A stretch of 64,000 bases of DNA from Phoenix dactylifera (lineage: Eukaryota; Streptophyta; Magnoliopsida; Arecales; Arecaceae), in contig NC_052400.1 in assembly GCF_009389715.1 (NCBI RefSeq), positions 6,212,741 through 6,276,740 of the forward strand, read 5' to 3'. Numbering within the stretch: the first letter of the stretch is position 1; each line of letters begins with the position of its first letter. The notes below the pieces were generated by a model. That model saw only the letters and a program-made list of their open reading frames with translations, was not told the DNA's origin and searched no databases. The translations under genes were made by a program, and so were the position numbers. This document shows, piece after piece, positions 24,421-36,871 of this stretch.

Positions 24421-26236
24421 TAGTCTCCCTCTCGAAGTATCTACTCACAAGATTTTGACATACAAAAATCACAGCATCTCAAAACTTGATCCTTTTTATT
24501 TACCACACATAGTAAGTTCTTTTGATCTCCTTCAAAAGAATTCCAAACTTCCAACCTTAGATTAAAATGCCATAATTATATCCCAAGAAATTAATTTCTC
24601 TTGATTCTACACAGAGATCATAATTGGCTTGACAGAAATAGGAGAAATCTTTAGTATCAAATGCTCTTAATATTCTATAATCATTTTTCTTTTCTTTCTC
24701 CCACATCATTCCAACAAATAAGAGATCCATAGAATCAACAACATTCTCCTGAAACTAACTCAAGTATTTCATCATAATGCCTTTTAGATCAAATATTAAT
24801 GATCTTAACCAGTTTCAAAATAAGTCAAACCACCACACTTCCGCTGCACTCTCTGATTTAATCCATTAAATGCTCTAAAGTCACAAAATGATTTCTGACT
24901 AAAGTATCACTTTGCATTGAGACTAAGAAAATCCAAATTTCAAACTTTCAAGTAGAACTAGAGCAAAACCTCTAGATCTTTTTGTCCTCAATTTATATAG
25001 AGTATACTTACCATAACTAACCCCCAATCCTTTAGTCAAGTTTAAGGTCACTACGTGATCTCCACAACCTTCTTAGAATCCAAAAATATCTAAGTTTAAT
25101 TTAAAGGGGGTAATTCTTGTATTCCCTTAGCAATTTAATTAGAAAATCTACATTGATTTTCCTTCCAACAGAATTTACTTCAAATTCAATAGGTTAGAAC
25201 TGTTAAGCCAATACCACTATGAGTAGGAATTAACTCTATTGATCTCCAGATCTTTCTTCACCAAGATTCTTAACATCCATCAGTAATGCTATATATGATA
25301 ATTCATGTAAGCATCTCATGACCGAAGTCTCTACTCAATATGACATTTATTAGTGACTTCATCAACAATGACAAAAGATCCTTGCTCAAATCTTAAACCT
25401 AGGCTTGAGTTTTAAATTAACACATCAAATAGTCTTCTACAATTATAAGTAAAATCCAGTAGCCCAATCCAAACATGAGAATTCAAATAATTAGAATTCT
25501 TCCATCAATATGCATACTCTATGGCCTCAAAATAATCAAATACATCCATAGGAAATAGACCTATTTGCAATATCCAACATGCCAACACCAAATATAATCC
25601 ACATACATTTTCAACTTCGAAGAACGTTCCTTTCAATATTATGAAATCTCCTTAGCTTACTCCAATACTAAATCAACGTACAAATCCCACTCTAACAATT
25701 AGCAGCAAAACCAAAAGTATGATCACATCAAAACCCAAATCAAATTTGAACTTTCAAATCATTTAAATAATATCTGAACATGGTATACTCAAGATGCCAT
25801 TGTTGACCTACACTTATCTTAGGTCAAACCTCTCTTATCATGATCAAAGACAATTTATACTTTCCTTCCGTATGCATCGAAAACCAAACCGATGCATACA
25901 TTTTATCACAAGGCCAAGTGGTCTTACAGCTTAAGCACTGAATTTAATTGTCATGTCCAAAGTTATCATAACCTTAAGCTATGATATATTTCTGTCACGA
26001 TCCCTAGTGATCTTAAACATATGCTTAGATTCCAACTGGTCCCATTTTCCAATAATCTTAAACCTCAAACTTTAATGCCACTAAGGCCACAGTCCCTAGT
26101 GGTCTTAAACCTTAGATTATAATATCATTCTTGTTACAATCTCAAGTGATTATAAACCAAATCTCTGATAGTTTTTCTATCATAATTCTCCACTGATACT
26201 CACCTGAACATAAACCCTAGGATACCTCAACCTTAA
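24421..26236. other. Non-coding interior of the gypsy element
   Basis: About 1.8 kb of AT-rich sequence without a recognisable gag or pol frame. Near the 5' end (25,900-26,170) a phrase like CCTAGTGGTCTTAAACC recurs four times in diverged form. The size fits a non-autonomous internal-deletion derivative. Confidence 0.7.
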
Positions 26237-26248
26237 GCTCTAATACCA
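26237..26248 (-). other. Primer-binding site of the gypsy element
   Basis: Minus-strand TGGTATTAGAGC, three bases after the 5' LTR end. It differs by one base from the usual initiator-tRNA-Met site TGGTATCAGAGC. Confidence 0.85.
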
Positions 26249-26251
26249 CTC

Positions 26252-26797
26252 TGTCACGCCCCGAACCCATCACCCGGGTCCGGCACGCGACCGGCCGCAT
26301 GATCCCTAGAGCAGTGCCCTAAAGATCATGCAAGGCCTAAGATAAACAACAATTCCAATAATTCCAATAATTCCATAAATACCAAAATCAATGATTAATG
26401 TACTTCAAATCAAATCCAGCCAAAATGTACTGAATGATTACATAAATTCAAATGTCCATAAATAAAAGATAAATTGACTTCTAACTATCTAGCAGTCTGA
26501 CTCCAGATCGAGCTCACTTCTTGTCCCATCCGACAGATTCTACGAATCCAGTGCCTCTGAAAAAAAAAGGAAGTGTAGTATGAGCTTTTCCAGCCCAGTA
26601 AGAATCCCAACAGCCACACACAATAAAATCATAAAATAATCAAGTATCAAAATATATATGTCATTTCATCATTTCAAAAGCTCAACAAACAACAAATATA
26701 TGTAATCAGTACATATACACAAATCCTTTGTTCTTTTTTTTACATTATGCGATCCATTCCCGTATTACTCAAATTCCAAAGTTTTCAAACTTTTCAT
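26252..26797 (-). mobile_element. Gypsy 5' LTR, broken at fold-back junction
   Basis: Starts TGTCACGCCCCG and follows the copy A 3' LTR for about 546 bases with small differences, such as an extra AATAATTCC. It breaks off at 26,797-26,802, where the sequence switches to the reverse complement of the region just past the minisatellite. Confidence 0.9.
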
Positions 26798-26805
26798 TCT
26801 ATGGG

Positions 26806-28009
26806 TTGGACTAACCTTGTCATGAGATAGCCTCTACGAGCTTATGCGTAGGATAGCTGCCACGAGCTGATGCGTGGGATAGCCTCCACGGGCTTACGCG
26901 TGGGATAGCCTCTACGGGCTTATGCGTAGGATAGCCTCCACGGGCTTACGCGTGGGATAGCCTCTACGAGCTTATGCGTAGGATAGCCTCCACGGGCTTA
27001 CGCGTGGGATAGCTGCCACGAGCTTATGCGTGGGATTTGTGCAGTCTTGGACTGGGACATGATCTTGGTTAGTCCAACGCCAGAAATGAAAAGTTTGAAA
27101 ACTTTGGAATTTGAGTAATACGGGAATGGATCACATAATGTAAAAAAAAGAACAAAGGATTTGTGTATATGTACTGATTACATATATTTGTTGTTTGTTG
27201 AGCTTTTGAAATGATGAAATGACATATATATTTTGATACTTGATTATTTTATGATTTTATTGTGTGTGGCTGTTGGAATTCTTACTGGGCTGGAAAAGCT
27301 CATACTTATGCGTAGGATAGCCTCCACGGGCTTACGCGTGGGATAGCCTCTACGAGCTTATGCGTAGGATAGCCTCCACGGGCTTACGCGTGGGATAGCT
27401 GCCACGAGCTTATGCGTGGGATTTGTGCAGTCTTGGACTGGGACATGATCTTGGTTAGTCCAACGCCAGAAATGAAAAGTTTGAAAACTTTGGAATTTGA
27501 GTAATACGGGAATGGATCACATAATGTAAAAAAAAGAACAAAGGATTTGTGTATATGTACTGATTACATATATTTGTTGTTTGTTGAGCTTTTGAAATGA
27601 TGAAATGACATATATATTTTGATACTTGATTATTTTATGATTTTATTGTGTGTGGCTGTTGGAATTCTTACTGGGCTGGAAAAGCTCATACTACACTTCC
27701 TTTTTTTTTTCAGAGGCACTGGATTCGTAGAATCTGTCGGATGGGACAAGAAGTGAGCTCGATCTGGAGTCAGACTGCTAGATAGTTAGAAGTCAATTTA
27801 TCTTTTATTTATGGACATTTGAATTTATGTAATCATTCAGTACATTTTGGCTGGATTTGATTTGAAGTACATTAATCATTGATTTTGGTATTTATGGAAT
27901 TATTGGAATTGTTGTTTATCTTAGGCCTTGCATGATCTTTAGGGCACTGCTCTAGAGATCATGCGGCCGGTCGCGTGCCAGACCCGGGTGATGGGTTCGG
28001 GGCGTGACA
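26806..28009 (+). mobile_element. Inverted partial gypsy LTR, copy B
   Basis: Inverted LTR from just past the minisatellite to the terminal GGGGCGTGACA at 28,009, followed by AAACC. It holds an internal 386-bp tandem duplication. The element's interior is missing, so it resembles the solo LTR in C rather than the element in A. Confidence 0.9.
26920..27691. repeat. 386-bp tandem duplication in inverted LTR
   Basis: 26,920-27,305 and 27,306-27,691 are direct copies, with no difference noticed when read side by side. Each holds minisatellite units plus the flank up to AAAAGCTCATAC. Only copy B has it. Confidence 0.88.
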
Positions 28010-29805
28010 AAACCTGACACCAGAGAGAGCCTCCAAGAAAAGCTTGGAAAGTATTTAGGAGGGTGTGTTTTCTGTAACTGTTCAACTGAATTTGTGGATC
28101 ACATCTTTATAAATTTCCAATTCTCTTAAAGTATATGGACTGTCATCTGTCAGAAGACTGGATGCTTCTTTTATTTTAAAAGAGAGAACAGTTTACCGAA
28201 CCAAGGGAAGGCTTGGTCCAACTCATATGATAAAATCAACATTGATGCCAATTGAAAGCCAACATCTTCAGGGTAAACTCTGGGAATTTACATGAGAAAA
28301 TATGACAGTCCAAGAGTTGATAAGCCATCCTATTGGTCGAAACATGATAATTCCCTTTAATAGGAGATTTCAACTTCACCTTGCAGTGAATTAAGAGTCA
28401 AACCGATCAAGATACTCTTCATCGGGAGTCATAATAGGTATATTTTGGATAAAAATATATTTAATTATTATAGGAATATCTTTGAGAGAGAGATCTTGAG
28501 AACTATATTGGCACACTTATATGGCCCTTAACAAGAGTTTTTTGAGAATAAAGAAAGTTGTTCGATAGAGATATTTTTAAAATGGTTTTATCTTAGACGA
28601 GGGGTATTTTGAGATCTATATTGACACGTTAATACAGGCTCTAGGATATGGGTATTTTGAGAACAAAAAAAGCTTTATGTGGTGAGGATATTACAAGATA
28701 GTTAAAAATTTTAAATATCATGGGTATCAAGGAATAGGGGCATTCTGAAAATAATTAAAGTTTTTACATACTTGTTCCTAGGCTTATGTGGTTTTTAGGG
28801 CTTTTAGGGTTAGGTAGGATTTTAGGATTTAGAATTTCTTAGAAAGGAGGAAAAAGATTGATAGGGTCAGTCCGATTCTTAACTTTTGACAATGGTTTGG
28901 CTTGGCTTGGGCAATGGGCGTACGCGCCCTCTGGCTGAAATCGAAGGCAACTTCTAGGCCGCGCCAGCGCTACCGATAGAACAAACCCCCCCCGCCTCGG
29001 GCGAGTCCTCTGTCCTCCTGCCCATCGCCATCTCTTTCTTCCCCCGCCCCCCTGGATCGACAGAATAACGACGATCTCTGCACCAGAAATCCCAAATCGG
29101 TGAGATTTTGATCGCTTGTGGGATCTTTTTACTTGAAAATCGTCGAACTGGTTCTTTCCCCTCTCCATCTCTACCTGAATTCTTGTGAGAAATTTGTAAT
29201 GGGCGTGATTTGGCTCTACGAATTTCTTTCTTTCTAATTAATGAAAAATTCGGTAGAAGATTTCAAAATTTCTGTTTTAATCCTTTTTTTCGTGAACCAA
29301 TATTGTTATCTTTTCATATTTGTTTTTGGGGGTTGGGGGGGGGGGGGGGGCGGCGGGCGTGTTGATGTTCAATGAATCATTTGGACTTGAATTCTGGGAT
29401 CCTTGAATCAGAACTCGTAGAATGGGAATTAATGGAAAAGAGAAGTTATTATCTGTGTGATATATATGTTGGAAGGACGAGATGGGTGCAAGCTTCTTTA
29501 TGGGCACCATATTGGGATAGCAATGGAGATGCCTGTCTTGCAGTTACGGAGCCAGAGTGAAAATTGGTTTCTACTACCTTCAGGTTGTGGGATTGGTCGG
29601 CTAAACGCAAAGTTTGAAGAAGAAAAAAGAATTTTTTTTTAGGAAAACGTTTTTATATGGTAAAATCTTGTTCGATGGATTACTGTAGTTCCTCTAAAAT
29701 CTTCTATTCTGCCCCATCATAGGAAGTTTTTGAATTATGTGACAGCAGATTATGCCTACTGTGCTAAAGTTCTGATCTTGTTCTTGTTTCTTTTTAGGTG
29801 TAATC

Positions 29806-29889
29806 ATGAGACTCAACAAGACTGAAGTGAATTTGAGAAGGTTGCTTGCAGCTGCTCCTCACCAGCAGAATAAAGCAAAGCTCATCCAT
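29806..29889 (+). pseudogene. Orphan copy of USE1 exon 1 (copy B)
   Basis: Complete coding exon 1 of USE1 (28 codons from ATG) with intact acceptor, donor (gtgagt), 5' UTR intron and upstream promoter sequence, on the plus strand. Downstream there is no exon 2; the sequence runs into the palindrome. It could be transcribed but cannot make USE1. Confidence 0.9.
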
Positions 29890-32482
29890 GTGAGTTGAAT
29901 GCATGTAATTAGTATCGTAGGTTCCAAATGGTTTTCATGAAATTTTGTTGCTGCTTTATCTTCTCCAACATATATTCGATATAGTGCTCAGTAGGTTTTC
30001 ATATTAGACATGTCTCAAATCACGACATTCTGCTTGTGCTTTTGAACTTCTTAGAAAAGTTAGGATCACAAATTAAATATCTCAGAAGATGAATAAAACA
30101 ATATTACGAGTAAATGTTAATGCATATTCCATAATATGGATTTCCTTGAGTGAATATATAGTCATTGTTTAATTTTCAAATCAAACTTGTAAAAATATAT
30201 TGCTTATGTTTAGTAATTCTGCACTTTTGAACATCTATGATGAGCACAGGGATCACTATGGATTTATTTTTTCTGTAAGGAGACATATCGTAATTCTCAA
30301 TCTTGTGGATTAGAAATTTGTGGCTATATTGTAGTTCTCATTGTGGTTCTCACCTGATTGAATTTTGCTCCTATGTACATGACCATAATTAATCTTGGAT
30401 AGATTTGTCCTTTTAGTTAAATGTCATTAGGTTCTAAATAGCTAACCTTCTTAGTACTCAAACATGGATCCTAAACTGCTGGATTTTTAAGACCAATTGA
30501 AAGGATGATAATTATTAGTTGCTGATCAAGTTTTCTTCCCTCTGGTTAATTGATAAACAACATATCTGAGATACAGATCTTAACAACTAAGGATAGTGTC
30601 TGCATAATTTTACTTGTCAACGAAATTATAGTGGGTATATATATGTAAGCATGGGATATGGTAATAAAAAGCTTCCTTTTAAAAACAAAGTATCAATCTT
30701 AACCATTCCATGTGAGGTCTTGCCCTTTAACCGGAAGCTTTAGGTGTGTGCAATTGTTCTTGCCATGGGATTTTTTTAAAACAATCTTTAGAAATAATGT
30801 TTTTGAGCAGCTAGTATCTAGGGGCAAGGTTTTAAATGCCGTGGGATGGGTTGTCCTAGTTTCTCCATGGAACGAGATGCCCTGCTGTCTCGCCCATCTC
30901 GATCATATATCCTGATAGATATCCTCTGTCTCTCTCATATTCTTTTTTTCTTTCTTTCTTTTTCCTCTTTCTTTCCTTCTTTCCTTTCTATTTTCCTTTC
31001 TTTCCTTTCTTTTTTCTTTCACTTTTTTGTTCCTTCCTTCATTTCTTTTTTTTTTCTTTTTCTTTTGCTTTCTTTTTGCTTTCTTCCTTTTTTCTTCCTT
31101 TCCTTCCTTTTCTTCTTTCTTTCTTTCTTTCTTTCCTTTTTCTTCTTCTCTGAGAAGAAGAAAAAGGAAAGAAAGAAAGGATGGAAAAAGGAAAAAAAGG
31201 AAAAAGTGAAAAGGAGGAAGAAGAAGAAGAAAAAGGAAAGAAAGAAAGAAAGAAGAAAAGGAAGGAAAGGAAGAAAAAAGGAAGAAAGCAAAAAGAAAGC
31301 AAAAGAAAAAGAAAAAAAAAAAGAAATAAAGGAAGGAACAAAAAAGTGAAAGAAAAAAGAAAGGAAAGAAAGGAAAATAGAAAGGAAAGAAGGAAAGAAA
31401 GAGGAAAAAGAAAGAAAGAAAGAAAAAAAGAATATGAGAGAGACAGAGGATATCTATCAGGATATATGATCGAGATGGGCGAGACAGCAGGGCATCTCGT
31501 TCCATGGAGAAACTAGGACAACCCATCCCACGGCATTTAAAACCTTGCCCCTAGATACTAGCTGCTCAAAAACATTATTTCTAAAGATTGTTTTAAAAAA
31601 ATCCCATGGCAAGAACAATTGCACACACCTAAAGCTTCCGGTTAAAGGGCAAGACCTCACATGGAATGGTTAAGATTGATACTTTGTTTTTAAAAGGAAG
31701 CTTTTTATTACCATATCCCATGCTTACATATATATACCCACTATAATTTCGTTGACAAGTAAAATTATGCAGACACTATCCTTAGTTGTTAAGATCTGTA
31801 TCTCAGATATGTTGTTTATCAATTAACCAGAGGGAAGAAAACTTGATCAGCAACTAATAATTATCTTCCTTTCAATTGGTCTTAAAAATCCAGCAGTTTA
31901 GGATCCATGTTTGAGTACTAAGAATGTTAGCTATTTAGAACCTAATGACATTTAACTAAAAGGACAAATCTATCCAAGATTAATTATGGTCATGTACATA
32001 GGAGCAAAATTCAATCAGGTGAGAACCACAATGAGAACTACAATATAGCCACAAATTTCTAATCCACAAGATTGAGAATTACGATATGTCTCCTTACAGA
32101 AAAAATAAATCCATAGTGATCCTTGTGCTCATCATAGATGTTCAAAAGTGCAGAATTACTAAACATAAGCAATATATTTTTACAAGTTTGATTTGAAAAT
32201 TAAACAATGACTATATATTCACTCAAGGAAATCCATATTATGGAATATGCATTAACATTTACTCGTAATATTGTTTTATTCATCTTCTGAGATATTTAAT
32301 TTGTGATCCTAACTTTTCTAAGAAGTTCAAAAGCACAAGCAGAATGTCGTGATTTGAGACATGTCTAATATGAAAACCTACTGAGCACTATATCGAATAT
32401 ATGTTGGAGAAGATAAAGCAGCAACAAAATTTCATGAAAACCATTTGGAACCTACGATACTAATTACATGCATTCAACTCAC

Positions 32483-32566
32483 ATGGATGAGCTTTGCTTT
32501 ATTCTGCTGGTGAGGAGCAGCTGCAAGCAACCTTCTCAAATTCACTTCAGTCTTGTTGAGTCTCAT
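32483..32566 (-). pseudogene. Orphan copy of USE1 exon 1 (copy C)
   Basis: Intact exon 1 with splice sites and promoter, minus strand. Its intron 1 runs into the palindrome axis and copy B, so no exon 2 follows. It faces the copy B exon, giving convergent orphan promoters. Confidence 0.9.
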
Positions 32567-34361
32567 GATTACACCTAAAAAGAAACAAGAACAAGATCAG
32601 AACTTTAGCACAGTAGGCATAATCTGCTGTCACATAATTCAAAAACTTCCTATGATGGGGCAGAATAGAAGATTTTAGAGGAACTACAGTAATCCATCGA
32701 ACAAGATTTTACCATATAAAAACGTTTTCCTAAAAAAAAATTCTTTTTCCTTCTTCAAACTTTGCGTTTAGCCGACCAATCCCACAACCTGAAGGTAGTA
32801 GAAACCAATTTTCACTCTGGCTCCGTAACTGCAAGACAGGCATCTCCATTGCTATCCCAATATGGTGCCCATAAAGAAGCTTGCACCCATCTCGTCCTTC
32901 CAACATATATATCACACATATAATAACTTCTCTTTTCCATTAATTCCCATTCTACGAGTTCTGATTCAAGGATCCCAGAATTCAAGTCCAAATGATTCAT
33001 TGAACATCAACACGCCCGCCGCCCCCCCCCCCCAACCCCCAAAAACAAATATGAAAAGATAACAATATTGGTTCACGAAAAAAAGGATTAAAACAGAAAT
33101 TTTGAAATCTTCTATCGAATTTTTCATTAATTAGAAAGAAAGAAATTCCTAGAGCCAAATCACGCCCATTACAAATTTCTCACAAGAATTCAGGTAGAGA
33201 TGGAGAGGGGAAAGAACCAGTTCGACGATTTTCAAGTAAAAAGATCCCACAAGCGATCAAAATCTCACCGATTTGGGATTTCTGGTGCAGAGATCGTCGT
33301 TATTCTGTCGATCCAGGGGGGCGGGGGAAGAAAGAGATGGCGATGGGCAGGAGGACAGAGGACTCGCCCGAGGCGGGGGGGGTTTGTTCTATCGGTAGCG
33401 CTGGCGCGGCCTAGAAGTTGCCTTCGATTTCAGCCAGAGGGCGCGTACGCCCATTGCCCAAGCCAAGCCAAACCATTGTCAAAAGTTAAGAATCGGACTG
33501 ACCCTATCAATCTTTTCCCTCCTTTCTAAGAAATTCTAAATCCTAAAATCCTACCTAACCCTAAAAGCCCTAAAAACCACATAAGCCTAGGAACAAGTAT
33601 GTAAAAACTTTAATTATTTTCAGAATGCCCCTATTCCTTGATACCCATGATATTTAAAATTTTTAACTATCTTGTAATATCCTCACCACATAAAGCTTTT
33701 TTTGTTCTCAAAATACCCATATCCTAGAGCCTGTATTAACGTGTCAATATAGATCTCAAAATACCCCTCGTCTAAGATAAAACCATTTTAAAAATATCTC
33801 TATCGAACAACTTTCTTTATTCTCAAAAAACTCTTGTTAAGGGCCATATAAGTGTGCCAATATAGTTCTCAAGATCTCTCTCTCAAAGATATTCCTATAA
33901 TAATTAAATATATTTTTATCCAAAATATACCTATTATGACTCCCGATGAAGAGTATCTTGATCGGTTTGACTCTTAATTCACTGCAAGGTGAAGTTGAAA
34001 TCTCCTATTAAAGAAGGGAATTATCATGTTTCGACCAATAGGATGGCTTATCAACTCTTGGACTGTCATATTTTCTCATGTAAATTCCCAGAGTTTACCC
34101 CGAAGATGTTGGCTTTCAATTGGCATCAATGTTGATTTTATCATATGAGTTGGACCAAGCCTTCCCTTGGTTCGGTAAACTGTTCTCTCTTTTAAAATAA
34201 AAGAAGCATCCAGTCTTCTGACAGATGACAGTCCATATACTTTAAGAGAATTGGAAATTTATAAAGATGTGATCCACAAATTCAGTTGAACAGTTACAGA
34301 AAACACACCCTCCTAAATACTTTCCAAGCTTTTCTTGGAGGCTCTCTCTGGTGTCAGGTTT

Positions 34362-36871
34362 TGTCACGCCCCGAACCCATCACCCGGGTCCGGCACGCGA
34401 CCGGCCGCATGATCCCTAGAGCAGTGCCCTAAAGATCATGCAAGGCCTAAGATAAACAACAATTCCAATAATTCCATAAATACCAAAATCAATGATTAAT
34501 GTACTTCAAATCAAATCCAGCCAAAATGTACTGAATGATTACATAAATTCAAATGTCCATAAATAAAAGATAAATTGACTTCTAACTATCTAGCAGTCTG
34601 ACTCCAGATCGAGCTCACTTCTTGTCCCATCCGATAGATTCTACGAATCCAGTGCCTCTGAAAAAAATGGAAGTGTAGTATGAGCTTTTCCAGCCCAGTA
34701 AGAATCCCAACAGCCACACACAATAAAATCATAAAATAATCAAGTATCAAAATATATATGTCATTTCATCATTTCAAAAGCTCAACAAACAACAAATATA
34801 TGTAATCAGTACATATACACAAATCCTTTGTTCCTTTTTTTACATTATGTGATCCATTCCCGTATTACTCAAATTCCAAAGTTTTCAAACTTTTCATTTC
34901 TGGCGTTGGACTAACCAAGATCATGTCCCAGTCCAAGACTGCACAAATCCAACGCATAAGCTCGTGGCAGCTATCCCACGCGTAAGCCCGTGGAGGCTAT
35001 CCTACGCATAAGCTCGTAGAGGCTATCCCACGCGTAAGCCCGTGGAGGCTATCCTACGCATAAGCTCGTAGAGGCTATCCCACGCGTAAGCCCGTGGAGG
35101 CTATCCCACGCATCAGCTCGTGGCAGCTATCCTACGCATAAGCTCGTAGAGGCTATCTCATGACAAGGTTAGTCCAACCCATATTACATGTCTAGTTTTA
35201 CATGTTCAATCACATTCCCATCACATCACATATTTTCATAAATTTTCAAAAATATGTTATTTCTTCCCAAATGAATTTATCTCAATATTTTCATTATAAA
35301 CAACATGCACGCCTCATAGGTGCCGCATCAACTCATAAACAATAACAACATAATAATGAAAATATGTTGATAAAAATTCGTCTCATATGTATCATATCAA
35401 CTCACAAGCAATAACATCAAAACCGTAAATAAATCCAACGATAAATCAATATATGCATAGAAGTGCTCAGATGTAGGGATTCTTACAGAAATTGTAGACT
35501 GACTCAAACACGGTCCGAATCACAACCTACGCGCTGGGGTGCTGAGTCCCCTGATCAAAATCTCCTGGCACCGCCGACTCTTCCTCTACAAGATCAATTA
35601 TAAATCACAACTAAATCATTTAATATTTAAATATTCTAAACCATAATTCACATCTACTATGGGGTCCATCACCAGGTCCCCAAACATCTCAATCCCTCCA
35701 GATTTAGGGCAGTCGGGGTAGCCCGACTCCCACCTTGTACCGCCAGCCTACGTCATCGCCAGCCATAGCCGCAGCCACGCCGCGACGATAATCGGTCCCG
35801 GTGAAGAGACTAAAAGAAGAGGTGGATGAGAGAGAAGGGTTCTTCCTCCACCTCTTCGGTCCAAGGGCATCAGCCAGGGTGGCTGTGCCCTCACCTTCCC
35901 CACCCTCGGCCACCATTGGCCGAACCATCGCCGGCCGCCCCTGTTGCAGTCGCCGACGATGGTGGCTATCCAAGTGAAAGAGAGAAGAAGAGGTCTCCTC
36001 CTCTTCTTCTTCTTTTCTCTTCTCCTTCTTCTTCTTCTTCTTCTTCTTCTTCTTCTTCTTCCCCCAAAACCGACACTGTCCCCTCCCCCTTCCTCCATTT
36101 CTTCCACCGAAAGGCCACCGTGATGGTGGCTCGGCTTCTTCACCCTTCCCCACCCGACGGCAACCCAAGCAGCCTCCTCCGACCACCGTCGTCGCCGCCG
36201 GTGGCCAACCCACGCGAGAGGGAGAGAAGGAAGGGACGGGATCACGAGGAAGAAGGCCTCGGATCCGCCATCCCCCATCTCCAACCAAAGCCCTAGAACT
36301 CAACTCCGGCCCTCGCATACCCCGACCAACCCCACCGCCATGAATCCCGGCCAACCCGACGGCCGGCGGCCGGCGGCAAGATCCGTAAAGAGAAGCCGAA
36401 ACAGGGTACCCCTGTTTCGGATCCTTCTTCGACGATTTCCCCGGCCAAATCTTCACCCACGCCGCCCCAAATCCAGAAAATAAAACACAAAGGAAGAAAC
36501 CATGCTTACCTCGGTCCGGTGGGGGTGTTCCGGCGGCCCTTTCGGCGAGGAATCGGTGGAGAAATCCGTGAGCTTCACCGGATTTGTGGGAGAGGTCTTC
36601 GCCGAAGGGGAAGGCTTTATGGCTTCCTCAACCACCGGTCGGATCTTGGAACCTCCCTTCTCCGGTGATCGATCTTCCCCGACGGTCGGCCTCCTCTGGT
36701 GATCGACCTCCCTAGCGCCGCTGCCTCACCCCCTTCACCCCTCTTCTTCCACGATCGTGCCTAGGGCACGATCATAAGAGGGATACGGGTCCGGTCTTTT
36801 CGGGCCGGCCCGTTAACCTCTTTTTTTTTTCTTTTTTTTTTCTTTTTTTTTTTGGGGGCGGGGGTTTTACA
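34362..36871 (-). mobile_element. Solo gypsy LTR with matching target duplication
   Basis: 2,510 bp from TGTCACGCCCCG to GGTTTTACA, flanked by GGTTT on both sides (34,357-34,361 and 36,872-36,876). A complete LTR with a 5-bp duplication and no interior is the product of LTR-LTR recombination. The left flank is the same as in copy A, so it is the same insertion event. Confidence 0.95.
34950..35157. repeat. 26-bp hairpin minisatellite in LTR, copy C
   Basis: Eight units of the same alternating type as in copy A, which has ten; the CCACT variant units of A are absent. Confidence 0.93.

Larger units (their letters stand above)
18017..26797. repeat. Triplicated segment, copy A (direct)
   Basis: Contains part of USE1 intron 1, exon 1, the 5' UTR intron and exon, the promoter, and the Ty3/gypsy element. 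Equivalent positions in copy C are offset by about 13,130. Positions in inverted copy B mirror it (sums near 49,243). Only this copy is joined to the rest of USE1. Confidence 0.92.
26798..31151. repeat. Triplicated segment, copy B (inverted)
   Basis: Reverse complement of copy A without the element's interior. Order: LTR part (26,806-28,009), AAACC (complement of the GGTTT target duplication), USE1 promoter, 5' UTR exon ending at 29,099, exon 1, part of intron 1 and the MITE right half. It ends at the palindrome axis. Confidence 0.92.
31151..36871. repeat. Triplicated segment, copy C (direct)
   Basis: Direct copy of A from the AG tract of the MITE to the end of the LTR, but with a solo LTR. 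At its left it abuts copy B at the palindrome axis; at its right it continues into single-copy sequence past the second GGTTT. Confidence 0.92.

Noticed and set aside
30712..30915. 67-codon frame repeated at 18,327-18,530 and 31,457-31,660
   Set aside because: Repeated only because the segment is triplicated; it overlaps the MITE end and shows no protein family.
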